From Desulfocucumis sp964643075 (GTDB lineage: Bacteria > Bacillota > Desulfotomaculia > Desulfotomaculales > Desulfocucumaceae), in NCBI GenBank assembly GCA_964643075.1, contig CAZXQO010000011.1, forward strand, positions 1 through 64,000: DNA of 64,000 bases, read 5' to 3'. Positions 9,001-17,164 of the stretch are shown here, one piece after another. The notes under the pieces were generated by a model. The model was not told where the DNA came from and did no database searches. It saw only the letters and a list, made by a program, of their open reading frames with translations. Every line of letters begins with the position of its first letter. Positions within the stretch are counted from its first letter, which is position 1. Both the position numbers and the translations under genes were made by a program.

Positions 9001-10050
9001 TTAACTTATGGATAGAGCCAAATCCGCCAGGCTTTTTTTATAGGATGGGCGGACCAGTCCCCGGTCGGTGATGATGGCGGCTATAAGTCTGTCAGGAGTC
9101 ACGTCGAAGGCGGGGTTCCACACCTTTACACCCTCAGGAGCCACCATATGTCCGGCAAAATGAGTAACCTCCCCGGGATGGCGCTCCTCTATGGGAATAT
9201 CCGAGCCGGAGGGAAGATTCAGATCTACGGTGGATAACGGAGCCGCAACGTAAAAGGGTATGCCGTGCTCTTTGGCCAGCACGGCCACGCCATAAGTGCC
9301 TATTTTATTGGCCGCGTCACCGTTGGCGGCAATTCTGTCCGCCCCCACAACCACCAGATCCACCATGCCCCTGGCCATAAGATAACCGGCCATATTGTCG
9401 GTAATCAGTGTCACTGGTATGCCTTCCTGCACCAATTCCCAGGCCGTCAGCCTGGCTCCCTGTAAAAGAGGCCTGGTTTCGTCGGCATAGACGCTGATGT
9501 TTTTGCCGGCTTCGTGGGCGGCCCGGATCACCCCCAGGGCGGTACCGTAACCGGCGGTGGCCAGTGCTCCGGCGTTGCAGTGGGTAAGAATCCTGGCGCC
9601 CTGCGGGATCAGTTCCAGGGCATATTTACCCATGGCCAGGTTTCCTTCAAAATCCTCATTAAATATGGTATGTGCCTCGTTGAGCATAATTTTCAGCAGT
9701 TCTTCCGGATCCGAGGGCAATGAATTTTTGACCCTGTCCAGAACCCTGTTCAGCGCCCAGGCGAGATTAACTGCCGTGGGGCGCGTGGCTGCCAGATCCC
9801 TGGCCACCCGCTCCACCCCTGCCATAAATTCTGTAGTATTCCCGGCTTCCAGCCCCATGGCCCCTAAAACCAGCCCGTAAGCAGCAGCGGCCCCGATGGC
9901 CGGGGCTCCCCTTACCGACAGTCTTTTAATGGCCTCCGCCACGATATTGTAGTCCTTACAACAAATATACTCCGCCGCCCCGGGAAGTTTTGTCTGATCC
10001 AGCAAATGAAGCTCCCCGTCCAGCCAGCGCATGGTATCCAATAGTCGCAA
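9001..10050 (-). CDS. mtnA: S-methyl-5-thioribose-1-phosphate isomerase
   Basis: A 349-residue MtnA of the eIF2B-related isomerase family, converting methylthioribose-1-phosphate to methylthioribulose-1-phosphate. Visible family sequences are the N-terminal LDQTKLP, VRGAPAIGAAAAYGL near 46, THCNAGALATAGYGTALG near 158 (with the catalytic cysteine) and VGADRIAANGDAANKIGTY near 235 (with the catalytic aspartate). No ATG fits the N-terminus well: TTG codons at 10050 and 10041 follow a GGGGGG ribosome site, and the one at 10041 has the better nine-base spacing. It acts directly after MtnP in the same operon. Confidence 0.93.
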   Translation of the reverse strand: MRLLDTMRWLDGELHLLDQTKLPGAAEYICCKDYNIVAEAIKRLSVRGAPAIGAAAAYGLVLGAMGLEAGNTTEFMAGVERVARDLAATRPTAVNLAWALNRVLDRVKNSLPSDPEELLKIMLNEAHTIFNEDFEGNLAMGKYALELIPQGARILTHCNAGALATAGYGTALGVIRAAHEAGKNISVYADETRPLLQGARLTAWELVQEGIPVTLITDNMAGYLMARGMVDLVVVGADRIAANGDAANKIGTYGVAVLAKEHGIPFYVAAPLSTVDLNLPSGSDIPIEERHPGEVTHFAGHMVAPEGVKVWNPAFDVTPDRLIAAIITDRGLVRPSYKKSLADLALSIS

Positions 10051-10089
10051 CCCCCCGTTACTATGATAAACACTTTATTCAGAACGCAA

Positions 10090-10878
10090 TTATTTGGTAG
10101 CCGCTACCGGCTCCTGCAGTGCCTGCTGGCAAAGGCAGGTCCTGTCCTCGTCCAGCATGGAAACCGTTTGCATAATCAGCTTTCTCAAATTGTCGGCGTT
10201 TTCATTCATAATCTCCACCACTTCCTGGTGAGATAGCTTGGTGGGTGATATTCCGGCGGCAAAATTAGTAACCATAGCAATGGTAGCGTAACACATTTCC
10301 GCCTCCCGGGCCAGCACCACCTCGGGGACACTGGTCATGCCCACCAGATCCCCGCCCAGTTGCCTGAACATTTTTATTTCCGCCGGAGTTTCAAACCTGG
10401 GTCCCTCCGCACACACGTAGGTCCCTCCCTGGTGATGCTCCAGCCCCAGTTCCCCGGCGGCAGCCGCCAGCAGTTGCCGTAATTCCGGGCAGTAAGGATC
10501 AGTCATATCCAGATGCACCACACCCTCTTCCACGAAGGTTGATGCCCTGGCTTTGGTAAAATCCAGAAACTGATCCATAAAAACGAATTGTTTCGGCTTC
10601 ATGCCGGGATTCAGGGACCCCACCGCGGCAGTGGCAAATATGCTTTTTACTCCCAATTTTTTCAGGGCGGCTATATTGCCCCGGTAATTGACCAGGTGCG
10701 GCGGCACCGAATGATCCTCCCCGTGCCTGGCCATAAAAGCAATTTCTTTGCCCTGGTAGCTTCCTATCTTAACCCTCGCCTTGCCGAACCTGGTTTCAAT
10801 TTTCTGTTCCCGAATGTCGGTGAGCATGCTGGGATCGTAAACACCGGTTCCCCCAATGATGGCTATTTTTACGGTCAT
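10090..10878 (-). CDS. mtnP: methylthioadenosine (or methylthioinosine) phosphorylase
   Basis: A 262-residue member of the trimeric purine nucleoside phosphorylase family, MTAP branch. It starts with IAIIGGTGVYDP, has the phosphate-binding MARHGEDHSVPPH near residue 50, YVCAEGPRFETPAE near 155 and GMTSVPEVVLAREAEMCYA near 185. It releases the base by phosphorolysis and leaves methylthioribose-1-phosphate for MtnA. Because a deaminase is encoded in the same operon, the true substrate could be methylthioinosine. The ATG at 10878 has a GGGAGGAAG ribosome site. It is the first gene of the operon; a short CATGGTA/TACCATG hairpin (10913-10934) lies in its leader, but I see no SAM or SAH riboswitch. 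Confidence 0.92.
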   Translation of the reverse strand: MTVKIAIIGGTGVYDPSMLTDIREQKIETRFGKARVKIGSYQGKEIAFMARHGEDHSVPPHLVNYRGNIAALKKLGVKSIFATAAVGSLNPGMKPKQFVFMDQFLDFTKARASTFVEEGVVHLDMTDPYCPELRQLLAAAAGELGLEHHQGGTYVCAEGPRFETPAEIKMFRQLGGDLVGMTSVPEVVLAREAEMCYATIAMVTNFAAGISPTKLSHQEVVEIMNENADNLRKLIMQTVSMLDEDRTCLCQQALQEPVAATK

Positions 10879-11007
10879 AATTGTTCTTCCTCCCGAAAGT
10901 TCTTATCTATATCATGGTATGTAACCCTACCATGTATTCGCTCTTTTTCCAGCCTTTCCTCTTGAGAAAAGGAAAATTATTGGATTGTTCGGTTTTTATA
11001 GGGACAC

Positions 11008-11046
11008 AAAGAAAGCCTCAACGCATACAACGCTGAGGCTTTCTTT
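11008..11046 (-). terminator. bidirectional intrinsic terminator
   Basis: Inverted repeat AAAGAAAGCCTCA ... TGAGGCTTTCTTT with a short loop. It follows the stop codon of the coat protein gene by about 20 bases and ends in a T-rich run on the minus strand. Confidence 0.85.
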
Positions 11047-11063
11047 AATACTTGACCGTGGAC

Positions 11064-11705
11064 TTACTGTCTCATTTGCCCCTGAAAACCGGGATTGTAC
11101 TGCTCGTTCCCGGCAAGCCCGGTCGCTGTCCCGGTATAGGCGCCCTGCGTGGTACCGGGGGTTGCACCAGTCTGCTGGTACATGTTGGTAACGGTGTTTT
11201 GAGTACGGTGCTGCATGGTGGGAACCTGATACATGCCTTTTTGGTTCATAAATGTAAATACTTCATAAGCCTGCTCAGCGCAGGACACAGCACCCTGCAT
11301 CACTATATGCCTGAGTTGAGCATCGGCGCACTCCAGGGCAGCCCTCATCTTAGCCGTTGAGCCGCATTTCAGGTGTCCCAGCATGGCCGAGGCTACATCC
11401 CGGTCGGTTAACCTCTGGCTTTGCTCGTGGGGTGCGGATGGGGAAGGATTGCGCAAGCCATATTTAATAGAGGTGTTGCTTCTGCTGTGATATACGTCCG
11501 GTGTAACCCCGCGATGATTTGACAGGTAGGAGACCATATCATTGTATTCTTTCTCCATAAAATTAACTTGTCTGTCAATGATTTGCGCCAATTGCTGGTC
11601 TGTGGCATGTTGGCGGTAAAGGCTGAAGGTGTTGATACCATCCATCGTGTTGGTTAATACTTCATGGGCTTCCATCAGTTCATGGGCACCGAATTCATGG
11701 TGCAA
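11064..11705 (-). CDS. CotF-type spore coat protein
   Basis: A 213-residue protein with the helical ferritin-like pattern of the CotF coat family: HHEFGAHELMEAHEVL at the N-terminus, a middle block LTDRDVASAMLGHLKCG, and ALECADAQLRHIVMQG. The last 40 residues are low-complexity, rich in Gln, Thr, Gly and Tyr, as in many coat proteins. Translation starts at a TTG eight bases after GGGAGG. It is monocistronic: a terminator follows it and nothing is encoded directly upstream on the strand. Expression in the mother cell is likely from the family, but I did not identify a sigma-E or sigma-K promoter with confidence. Confidence 0.8.
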   Translation of the reverse strand: MHHEFGAHELMEAHEVLTNTMDGINTFSLYRQHATDQQLAQIIDRQVNFMEKEYNDMVSYLSNHRGVTPDVYHSRSNTSIKYGLRNPSPSAPHEQSQRLTDRDVASAMLGHLKCGSTAKMRAALECADAQLRHIVMQGAVSCAEQAYEVFTFMNQKGMYQVPTMQHRTQNTVTNMYQQTGATPGTTQGAYTGTATGLAGNEQYNPGFQGQMRQ

Positions 11706-11830
11706 AATAATCGCCTCCCTGGAATTTTTTAATAATATTCCCGGAGGCTGGTCAAATTATGCATTTTACATATATTGGTTTTTAACCATTTTCTTTCTTC
11801 TGTTTCTGCCGCTGCAGGCGGCGTGGAGGT

Positions 11831-11885
11831 CTGACTACTGACTACTGACTACTGACTACTGACTACTGACTACTGACTACTGACT
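11831..11885. repeat. tandem 7-base repeat, family B
   Basis: About seven perfect head-to-tail copies of CTGACTA/ACTACTG run right up to the thiC stop codon, the last unit merging with the TAA. Just before it lies a GCCGCTGCAGGCGGCGTGG hairpin, nearly the same hairpin-plus-tail arrangement as at 18548-18590. Tandem copy number at such a site is prone to vary between strains. Confidence 0.9.
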
Positions 11886-13162
11886 TATAATACACTATTC
11901 ATATTCCGCACCGCGCACATTTTACCGCACATAGTACAGGAATCCTCAAGCTCCGGCTTGGACTCCTCGCGATAGCGTTTGAATTTTTCCGGGTCAATGG
12001 CCAATTCGCACATTTTGCCCCAGTCCAGTTTCCTTCTGGCCTCGCTCATTTTATCGTCCCAGTCCCGGGCACCGGGTATTCCCTTGGCAATATCCGCAGC
12101 ATGGGCGGCTATGCGGGACGCGATAAGACCTTCTCTCATGTCGTCAGCAGTGGGCAGGCGCAGATGTTCCGCCGGCGTCACATAGCACAAAAAATCAGCC
12201 CCCGCCGCCCCGGCCAGGGCGCCGCCAATGGCGCTGGTAATGTGGTCATAACCCGGAGCAATATCGGTTACCAATGGGCCCAGCACGTAAAATGGCGCGC
12301 CATGACACAGTTTCTTCTCCATCAGCATATTGGGTGCAATCTCGTTTAACGCCATATGCCCCGGGCCCTCGATCATGACCTGTACGTCTCTTTCCCAGGC
12401 TCTCAGAGTCAATTCGCCCAGCACAATAAGTTCCTGAATCTGTGAAGCGTCGGTGGCATCTGCGAGGCAGCCGGGCCGGCAGGCGTCTCCCAGGCTGATG
12501 GTCACGTCATAGCGGCGGCAGATATCCAGCAGCCGGCCATAATACTGGTAAAAGGGATTTTCCTGCTGGTTGTGTACCATCCAGGCAAAGAGCAGTGCCC
12601 CTCCTCTGGATACAATATTGGTCAGACGGGGGCTTTTCCTGAATCTGGCAGCTGTTTCGCGGTTAATGCCGGCGTGAATGGTCATAAAATCCACACCGTC
12701 CTGAGCGTGTTTTTCCACCACCCCGAAAAAATCTTCTACACTAATTTCTTTTAAATCTTTATCATAAAAGCCTGTGGCGTCATAAACCGGAACGGTTCCC
12801 ACCGCCAGCGGGCACATCTCTATGAGCTTACGCCTGAACTCCTCCGTTTTGCCAAAGCAGCTCAAATCCATTACGGCATCGCCCTTCAGCTCAACGGCCA
12901 GGCGTACTTTTTCCAACTCCATCTCCGTGTCGCAGCAATCCTTGGAAACACCCAGGTTAACGTTAACCTTGGTTTTTAGGCCCTGTCCTATACCGCACGG
13001 GTCCAGGGATTTATGGTTTATATTGGCCGGGATGGCCACCCTGCCCGCCGCCACGGCTTCCCGCAGTTGTTCCACATCAATATTTTCTTTTCCGGCCACG
13101 GCCTTCATTTCCGCTGTAACCAACCCCTTGCGGGCTGCTTCCATCTGGGTACTGTAATTCAT
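11885..13162 (-). CDS. thiC: phosphomethylpyrimidine synthase ThiC
   Basis: A 425-residue radical-SAM enzyme that rearranges aminoimidazole ribotide to hydroxymethylpyrimidine phosphate. The length is that of the short bacterial/archaeal form. Conserved sequences seen are MDLSCFG, TIHAGI, SRGG, SLGDACRPGC, EGPGHMALNEI and the C-terminal cluster-binding CTMCGKMC, spaced C-x2-C-x3-C. The ThiC paralogue BzaF (hydroxybenzimidazole synthase) has the same fold, but the thiD and thiL neighbours and the upstream TPP riboswitch favour ThiC. ATG 13162 has an AGGAGGAATG-type ribosome site. The gene ends inside a family B repeat and begins just after a half copy of family A. Confidence 0.92.
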   Translation of the reverse strand: MNYSTQMEAARKGLVTAEMKAVAGKENIDVEQLREAVAAGRVAIPANINHKSLDPCGIGQGLKTKVNVNLGVSKDCCDTEMELEKVRLAVELKGDAVMDLSCFGKTEEFRRKLIEMCPLAVGTVPVYDATGFYDKDLKEISVEDFFGVVEKHAQDGVDFMTIHAGINRETAARFRKSPRLTNIVSRGGALLFAWMVHNQQENPFYQYYGRLLDICRRYDVTISLGDACRPGCLADATDASQIQELIVLGELTLRAWERDVQVMIEGPGHMALNEIAPNMLMEKKLCHGAPFYVLGPLVTDIAPGYDHITSAIGGALAGAAGADFLCYVTPAEHLRLPTADDMREGLIASRIAAHAADIAKGIPGARDWDDKMSEARRKLDWGKMCELAIDPEKFKRYREESKPELEDSCTMCGKMCAVRNMNSVL

Positions 13163-13182
13163 ATTCTCATTCCTCCTATGTA

Positions 13183-13198
13183 AGGGGACACACCTTCT
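13183..13198 (+). repeat. half copy of family A repeat
   Basis: AAGGGGACACACCTTC matches the head of the family A element, without a tail. It lies between thiD and thiC. Confidence 0.6.
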
Positions 13199-13218
13199 GT
13201 ATCACCTTTATTCCTTAG

Positions 13219-14037
13219 TTACTTTTCATACAGCTTATACCAGTGGTTTACCGGGCCGTGCCCCCCGCCCAGTGGAACCGCTGTCCTAATCGCCCCATTT
13301 ATAAAGGCTGATGCCCTCCTGACAGCATCCGGTACGCTCATTCCCTGAGCCAGCCCGGCAGTGATAGCAGCGGATAGGGTACAACCGGTGCCGTGGGTAC
13401 TGGTTGTAGCTATTCTTGGGTTGCTTATTTCTTCATAAATACTACCGTCCGAAAGCAAATCCGTAACTAATGACTCACCGCTGCTGAATTGCCTGTGTCC
13501 GCCTTTGAGCAGCACCCAGTGCGTTCCCATATCTAAAATACGGCGGGCAGCCTCTTTCAGATCATATATTGTCTCAATTCTAATACCCGACAATATTTCT
13601 GCCTCATAGTGGTTTGGGGTAACCACCAGGCTTAGCGGCAGCATTTTTTTTATATAAGAGTCAATGGCGTCATCATGAAGTAGTTTGTGGCCGCTGGTGG
13701 AAACCATCACCGGGTCCACCACCAGCTTTGCTATGGCATGATATTTTATCCTGTCCGCCACGGCATCTATTATTGCGCTGGTTCCCAGCATACCGGTTTT
13801 GGCCGCATCCACTCCTATATCCCCGGCTACCGCGTCTATCTGGGCGGCAACGATAGCAGGCGAAAGCATTAAAACGTCACTAACCCCCAGGGTATTCTGA
13901 ACTGTTATGGCAGCAATAGCAGAAGTTCCGTAAACTTCATAATTCATGAATGTTTTTAAATCCGCCTGTATCCCGGCGCCGCCACCGGAATCGGAACCGG
14001 CCACGGTCATGGCCCGGGGGAGCTTGTTAGTGTCCAT
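13219..14037 (-). CDS. thiD: hydroxymethylpyrimidine/phosphomethylpyrimidine kinase
   Basis: A 272-residue ribokinase-fold kinase, the usual ThiD length. It phosphorylates HMP and HMP-P to HMP-PP for thiamine phosphate synthesis. The N-terminal TVAGSDSGGGAGIQADLKTF, the central VVDPVMVSTSGHKL and the anion-hole sequence STHGTGCTLSAAI near residue 215 are all present. Its ATG lies two bases after the thiL stop, so the two are cotranslated from the riboswitch-controlled transcript, with thiC downstream. Confidence 0.95.
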   Translation of the reverse strand: MDTNKLPRAMTVAGSDSGGGAGIQADLKTFMNYEVYGTSAIAAITVQNTLGVSDVLMLSPAIVAAQIDAVAGDIGVDAAKTGMLGTSAIIDAVADRIKYHAIAKLVVDPVMVSTSGHKLLHDDAIDSYIKKMLPLSLVVTPNHYEAEILSGIRIETIYDLKEAARRILDMGTHWVLLKGGHRQFSSGESLVTDLLSDGSIYEEISNPRIATTSTHGTGCTLSAAITAGLAQGMSVPDAVRRASAFINGAIRTAVPLGGGHGPVNHWYKLYEK

Positions 14038-14039
14038 TT

Positions 14040-15071
14040 TTATATATCCTCTACAAAATGATTATAGGCTGAAGGCGTAAGCAAAACCGATTCTTCTGGA
14101 GATATAACCAGTTTTCTCCCCTGTTCTTCTTCCACAATCCACCCAATGACCGCAACAGGTCCAAGTCTACAAGCCGCGAAAACATCGATAACTCTTTGGA
14201 CCTCACCGGCAGGAACAGTAAAAAGCAACTGGTAATCCTCCCCCCCGAACAACGCCCAGTCCAGAGCGTTTTTCCCCGCCAGCCCGGCTACCCGGACAAC
14301 AGTATCGCTCAAGGGAATTTTATCGGAGTATATTTCCGCCCCCACACCGCTCCGGTCACAAATATGGTTAATCTCACCGGCAATGCCATCGCTAATATCT
14401 ATCATCGATGTTACGCAATTCATTTGCACCAGTGTCGCAGACTGTTTCAGTGCCGGTTCCGGTGTCAGGTGGGCTGCCAGCAGCCATTCCTGATCTTCCC
14501 GGGAGAGGTTAACGGTCCACTTACCGGGGTTCAGCAAAAGCTCCAGGCCCGCCGCAGAGGCGCCCGGTGTGCCGGTAACCATCACTGCGTCACCCGGGCG
14601 CGCCCCACTTCTTAAAACTGCCCCAGTTAGACCTGTTTCCCCCAGCAAAGTGACGTCAATGGTAAAAACCGGGGACTTCACCGTATCCCCTCCTACCAGA
14701 TTAACAGTATAGCGTGAAAGTATGCTTTTCATGCCCAGGTATAATTCCTCAATCTCTTCCACGGCCATGTTGCCGGGTATGGCCAGGGAAACCAGCGCAT
14801 GGCGGGGTTTGCCGCCCATGGCTGCAATATCACTAAGACTAACCGCTATGGATTTATAGCCCAGCTGGTACATGGTTATCTTGCCAGTTAAAAAGTGCAC
14901 CCCCTCCACCAGCATATCACTGGTTACCAGCAATTGGCCCTCACCCGGCTGCAACACCGCTGCATCGTCCCCAATGCCTTCGACAATGGTAGAAAAATCG
15001 TTAACGCACCCGGCAGCCAGCTTTTTAATAAGCCCGAATTCGCCAACATCAGAAAGCTTCAGAAAGAACAC
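14040..15071 (-). CDS. thiL: thiamine-monophosphate kinase
   Basis: A 343-residue ThiL (PurM-like ATPase fold) that converts thiamine monophosphate to the active diphosphate. Typical sequences are GIGDDAAVLQPG near residue 32, DMLVEGVHF near 53, AAMGGKPRHALVSLAIP near 85 and VNLVGGDTVKS near 120. The start is likely the GTG at 15071, six bases after the stop of the thiE remnant, with TAGAGTAGG as a weak ribosome site. Translational coupling to that remnant would explain the poor site. Confidence 0.93.
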   Translation of the reverse strand: MFFLKLSDVGEFGLIKKLAAGCVNDFSTIVEGIGDDAAVLQPGEGQLLVTSDMLVEGVHFLTGKITMYQLGYKSIAVSLSDIAAMGGKPRHALVSLAIPGNMAVEEIEELYLGMKSILSRYTVNLVGGDTVKSPVFTIDVTLLGETGLTGAVLRSGARPGDAVMVTGTPGASAAGLELLLNPGKWTVNLSREDQEWLLAAHLTPEPALKQSATLVQMNCVTSMIDISDGIAGEINHICDRSGVGAEIYSDKIPLSDTVVRVAGLAGKNALDWALFGGEDYQLLFTVPAGEVQRVIDVFAACRLGPVAVIGWIVEEEQGRKLVISPEESVLLTPSAYNHFVEDI

Positions 15072-15076
15072 CTACT

Positions 15077-15175
15077 CTACTTCGTGTATGGTACTATATT
15101 GACTCCTGCTGCACCTGCCGCTATTACCTGCCGGGCACTTCTCATGTTAATGCCTCCTAAACCTACCACGGATAT
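15077..15175 (-). pseudogene. C-terminal remnant of thiE/tenI-type gene
   Basis: Directly upstream of thiL the minus strand encodes VVGLGGINMRSARQVIAAG followed by AAGVNIV, which fits the closing (beta/alpha)-barrel segment of ThiE/TenI proteins (VVAIGGI ... A..vi.aGA.GVAVV). A TAA lies 13 codons before this segment and only about 150 bases separate it from the riboswitch, so over 500 bases of a normal thiE are missing. A 22-codon reading frame with its own AGGAGG site remains (ATG 15145, stop 15077). I infer an internal deletion that left the 3' end. Confidence 0.6.
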
Positions 15176-15256
15176 GCTTACTGATATAATCACTATAAGT
15201 ATAATCACCTGGTATTACCTATTGAAATCAGTCAGCCAGGGCCGGGCAAAATTATA

Positions 15257-15283
15257 GGCCGCAATCACCAAGGGATTACGGCC
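15257..15283 (-). terminator. riboswitch expression-platform hairpin
   Basis: GGCCGTAATC paired with GATTGCGGCC, then TATAATTTT on the minus strand. It lies just downstream of the TPP aptamer and is the likely regulated terminator of the thi operon. Confidence 0.65.
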
Positions 15284-15300
15284 ATAAATAGCTGTTACCA

Positions 15301-15421
15301 CATCCCTTCGCTGGTATTATCCAGTACCTTGCAATATTTTGCAGGCAGCGCCACAGGCGCTCAGGTTAAAGGGTCTGCGGGATTAGCCCGCACTCTCAGC
15401 CCCGTTGCCGGGACTCCCCTT
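15301..15421 (-). promoter_or_regulatory. TPP riboswitch (THI element)
   Basis: On the minus strand the conserved core is intact: a GGGG strand, GGGGCTGAGAGTGCGGG, then GACCCTTTAACCTGA, a lower hairpin, and GGATAATACCAGCGAAGGGA. This is the thiamine-pyrophosphate aptamer. It precedes thiL-thiD-thiC and should lower their expression when TPP is abundant. Confidence 0.95.
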
Positions 15422-15523
15422 GTGTCCAATATTAAATTCTATATATACTATATACTGATCTGAATAAAACAACAATAAGAAATTCAGAAAAATCAGGAAA
15501 AAATCAGTTAAATCAGGGGAAAA

Positions 15524-16432
15524 TCAGTTAAACAGCGCCTTCACGTAATCACCCGCGTCATATGAGCGCAGATCATCTATGCCTTCTCCAATGCCGATAA
15601 ACTTAACCGGGATGTCAAGCTCCTTCCTAATGCCTATGACCACCCCGCCCTTGGCCGTGCCATCCAATTTAGTTAGAACTATGCCCGTCACACCGGTGGC
15701 CTCCCCGAAAAGTTTAGCCTGGCTGATAGCATTCTGACCGGTGGTGGAATCCAGCACCAGCAATACTTCATGTGGTGCACCGGGAACTTCCCGGGACAGC
15801 ACCCTGCCCACCTTTTTCAGTTCATCCATGAGATTGCTTTTAGTATGCAGACGGCCTGCGGTATCGATAATCAGGACGTCAATTTTCCTGGCCCTGGCAG
15901 CCTGCAAGGCGTCAAAGGCCACTGCGGCGGGATCTGAACCCTCATGGTGTTTGATTATATCCACCCCGGTACGGTTAGCCCATATTTCCAACTGATCGAT
16001 GGCTGCCGCGCGGAAGGTATCCCCTGCCGCCAGCAACACCTTCTGGCCGTTCTCTTTAAAATAGTGGGCCAGTTTGCCGATGGTAGTTGTTTTGCCCACG
16101 CCGTTAACGCCTACCACCAGTATAACGGTGGGCGGGCCTCCCCAATTCACAGCATAAGTTTCCTCACCCATGATACCGGCAATAAGTTCCTGCAACAGGG
16201 GTTTTAACTGTTCAGGATCACCAACCTTCCGCTCCTTAACCAGTTTGCGCAGGTCCTCCACCAGATCCAGCGCCGTGTCAGCCCCCACATCAGCTTGGAT
16301 TAATATTTCCTCCAGTTCGTCATAGAGTTCCTGATCTATAGCCTTGCGACCGGTAACCAGACTCTCTATTTTTTCCACGAAACCTTGCCTGGTTTTGGTT
16401 AATGATTCCTTCAGTTTACTGAATAAACCCAT
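15524..16432 (-). CDS. ftsY: signal recognition particle receptor FtsY
   Basis: A 302-residue SRP-type GTPase that docks the ribosome-bound SRP at the membrane. The N domain (about 1-90) is followed by the G domain with GVNGVGKTTTIGKLA (P-loop, near 108), GDTFRAAAIDQL, DTAGRLHTKSNLM near 190 and TKLDGTAKGG near 253. The protein has the short N-terminus of the Gram-positive form, lacking the long acidic A domain. The ATG at 16432 follows GGAGGT by ten bases and lies inside the end of rnc. It is the last gene of the FapR-led operon. Confidence 0.97.
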   Translation of the reverse strand: MGLFSKLKESLTKTRQGFVEKIESLVTGRKAIDQELYDELEEILIQADVGADTALDLVEDLRKLVKERKVGDPEQLKPLLQELIAGIMGEETYAVNWGGPPTVILVVGVNGVGKTTTIGKLAHYFKENGQKVLLAAGDTFRAAAIDQLEIWANRTGVDIIKHHEGSDPAAVAFDALQAARARKIDVLIIDTAGRLHTKSNLMDELKKVGRVLSREVPGAPHEVLLVLDSTTGQNAISQAKLFGEATGVTGIVLTKLDGTAKGGVVIGIRKELDIPVKFIGIGEGIDDLRSYDAGDYVKALFN

Positions 16433-17153
16433 CCGCCTGGGTACCTCCGTTTATAGCAATTTTCTGCAATGCTATCCTGGCCGCCTGCTGCTCCGCCTCT
16501 TTTTTGGAATGGCCCGTACCGCGGCCCATTTCCTGCCCCATGTAAATCACGCCTGCGGTAAAAATTTTATCGTGATCGGGGCCCTCTTCCCTGAGTATTA
16601 CGTAATTGACGGGCTCACCGGATCTCTTCTGGAGCAGCTCCTGAAGCTCGGTTTTAAAATCCCTGTCCAGATGTCCCTTTATAATATCCTCAATCAGTGG
16701 CTGAATATACTTGAGCAAAAACTGCCTGGCTTCCTCTAATCCCCTGTCCAGATAAACAGCCCCCAGCAGCGACTCAAAGGAATCCGCCAGTATGGAAGGT
16801 CTCTCCCTTCCCCCGGAGCGCTCCTCACCCCTGCCCATATAAAGGCAGCGGCCCAGATGTAGTTGCCGTGCAAGCCTGGCCAGGGCTGGCTCACAAACAG
16901 CCGAGGCCCTCATTTTGGTCAGATAGCCTTCGGTTTTTTCCGGAAACAGGCGGTAAAGATATTCACTGACCAGCAATTCAAGCACTGCATCCCCCAGAAA
17001 CTCCAGGCGCTGGTTATTCAGCAGTTTGTCCTTGTTCTCATAGGAGTAAGAGCTGTGGGTCATGGACAGGTGCAGCAAGCCTTCATCATGCCAGCTAATA
17101 CCCAGCGTCTCTTTTAACCTATTTATTTCCACTTCATTCCTTCTCATGGTCAT
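16416..17153 (-). CDS. rnc: ribonuclease III
   Basis: A 245-residue double-strand-specific endoribonuclease that matures rRNA and mRNA. The catalytic signature NQRLEFLGDAVLELLVSEYL is near residue 46, the second acidic block ADSFESLLGAVYLDRG near 122, and a C-terminal dsRNA-binding domain (about 170-240) closes with SKKEAEQQAARIAL. Its 3' end overlaps the ftsY start by 17 bases. The acpP-fabF-rnc-ftsY order is a common Firmicute arrangement. Confidence 0.97.
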   Translation of the reverse strand: MTMRRNEVEINRLKETLGISWHDEGLLHLSMTHSSYSYENKDKLLNNQRLEFLGDAVLELLVSEYLYRLFPEKTEGYLTKMRASAVCEPALARLARQLHLGRCLYMGRGEERSGGRERPSILADSFESLLGAVYLDRGLEEARQFLLKYIQPLIEDIIKGHLDRDFKTELQELLQKRSGEPVNYVILREEGPDHDKIFTAGVIYMGQEMGRGTGHSKKEAEQQAARIALQKIAINGGTQADGFIQ

Positions 17154-17164
17154 GGCCGTTCCTG

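Noticed and set aside
10879..11007. SAM or SAH riboswitch upstream of mtnP
   Set aside because: The leader has two small hairpins but none of the conserved core of SAM-I or SAH aptamers that I could recognise.
11885..13162. Possibility that thiC is the paralogue bzaF (benzimidazole synthesis)
   Set aside because: It is followed in the same transcript context by thiD and thiL with a TPP riboswitch upstream, and no cobamide genes are near.
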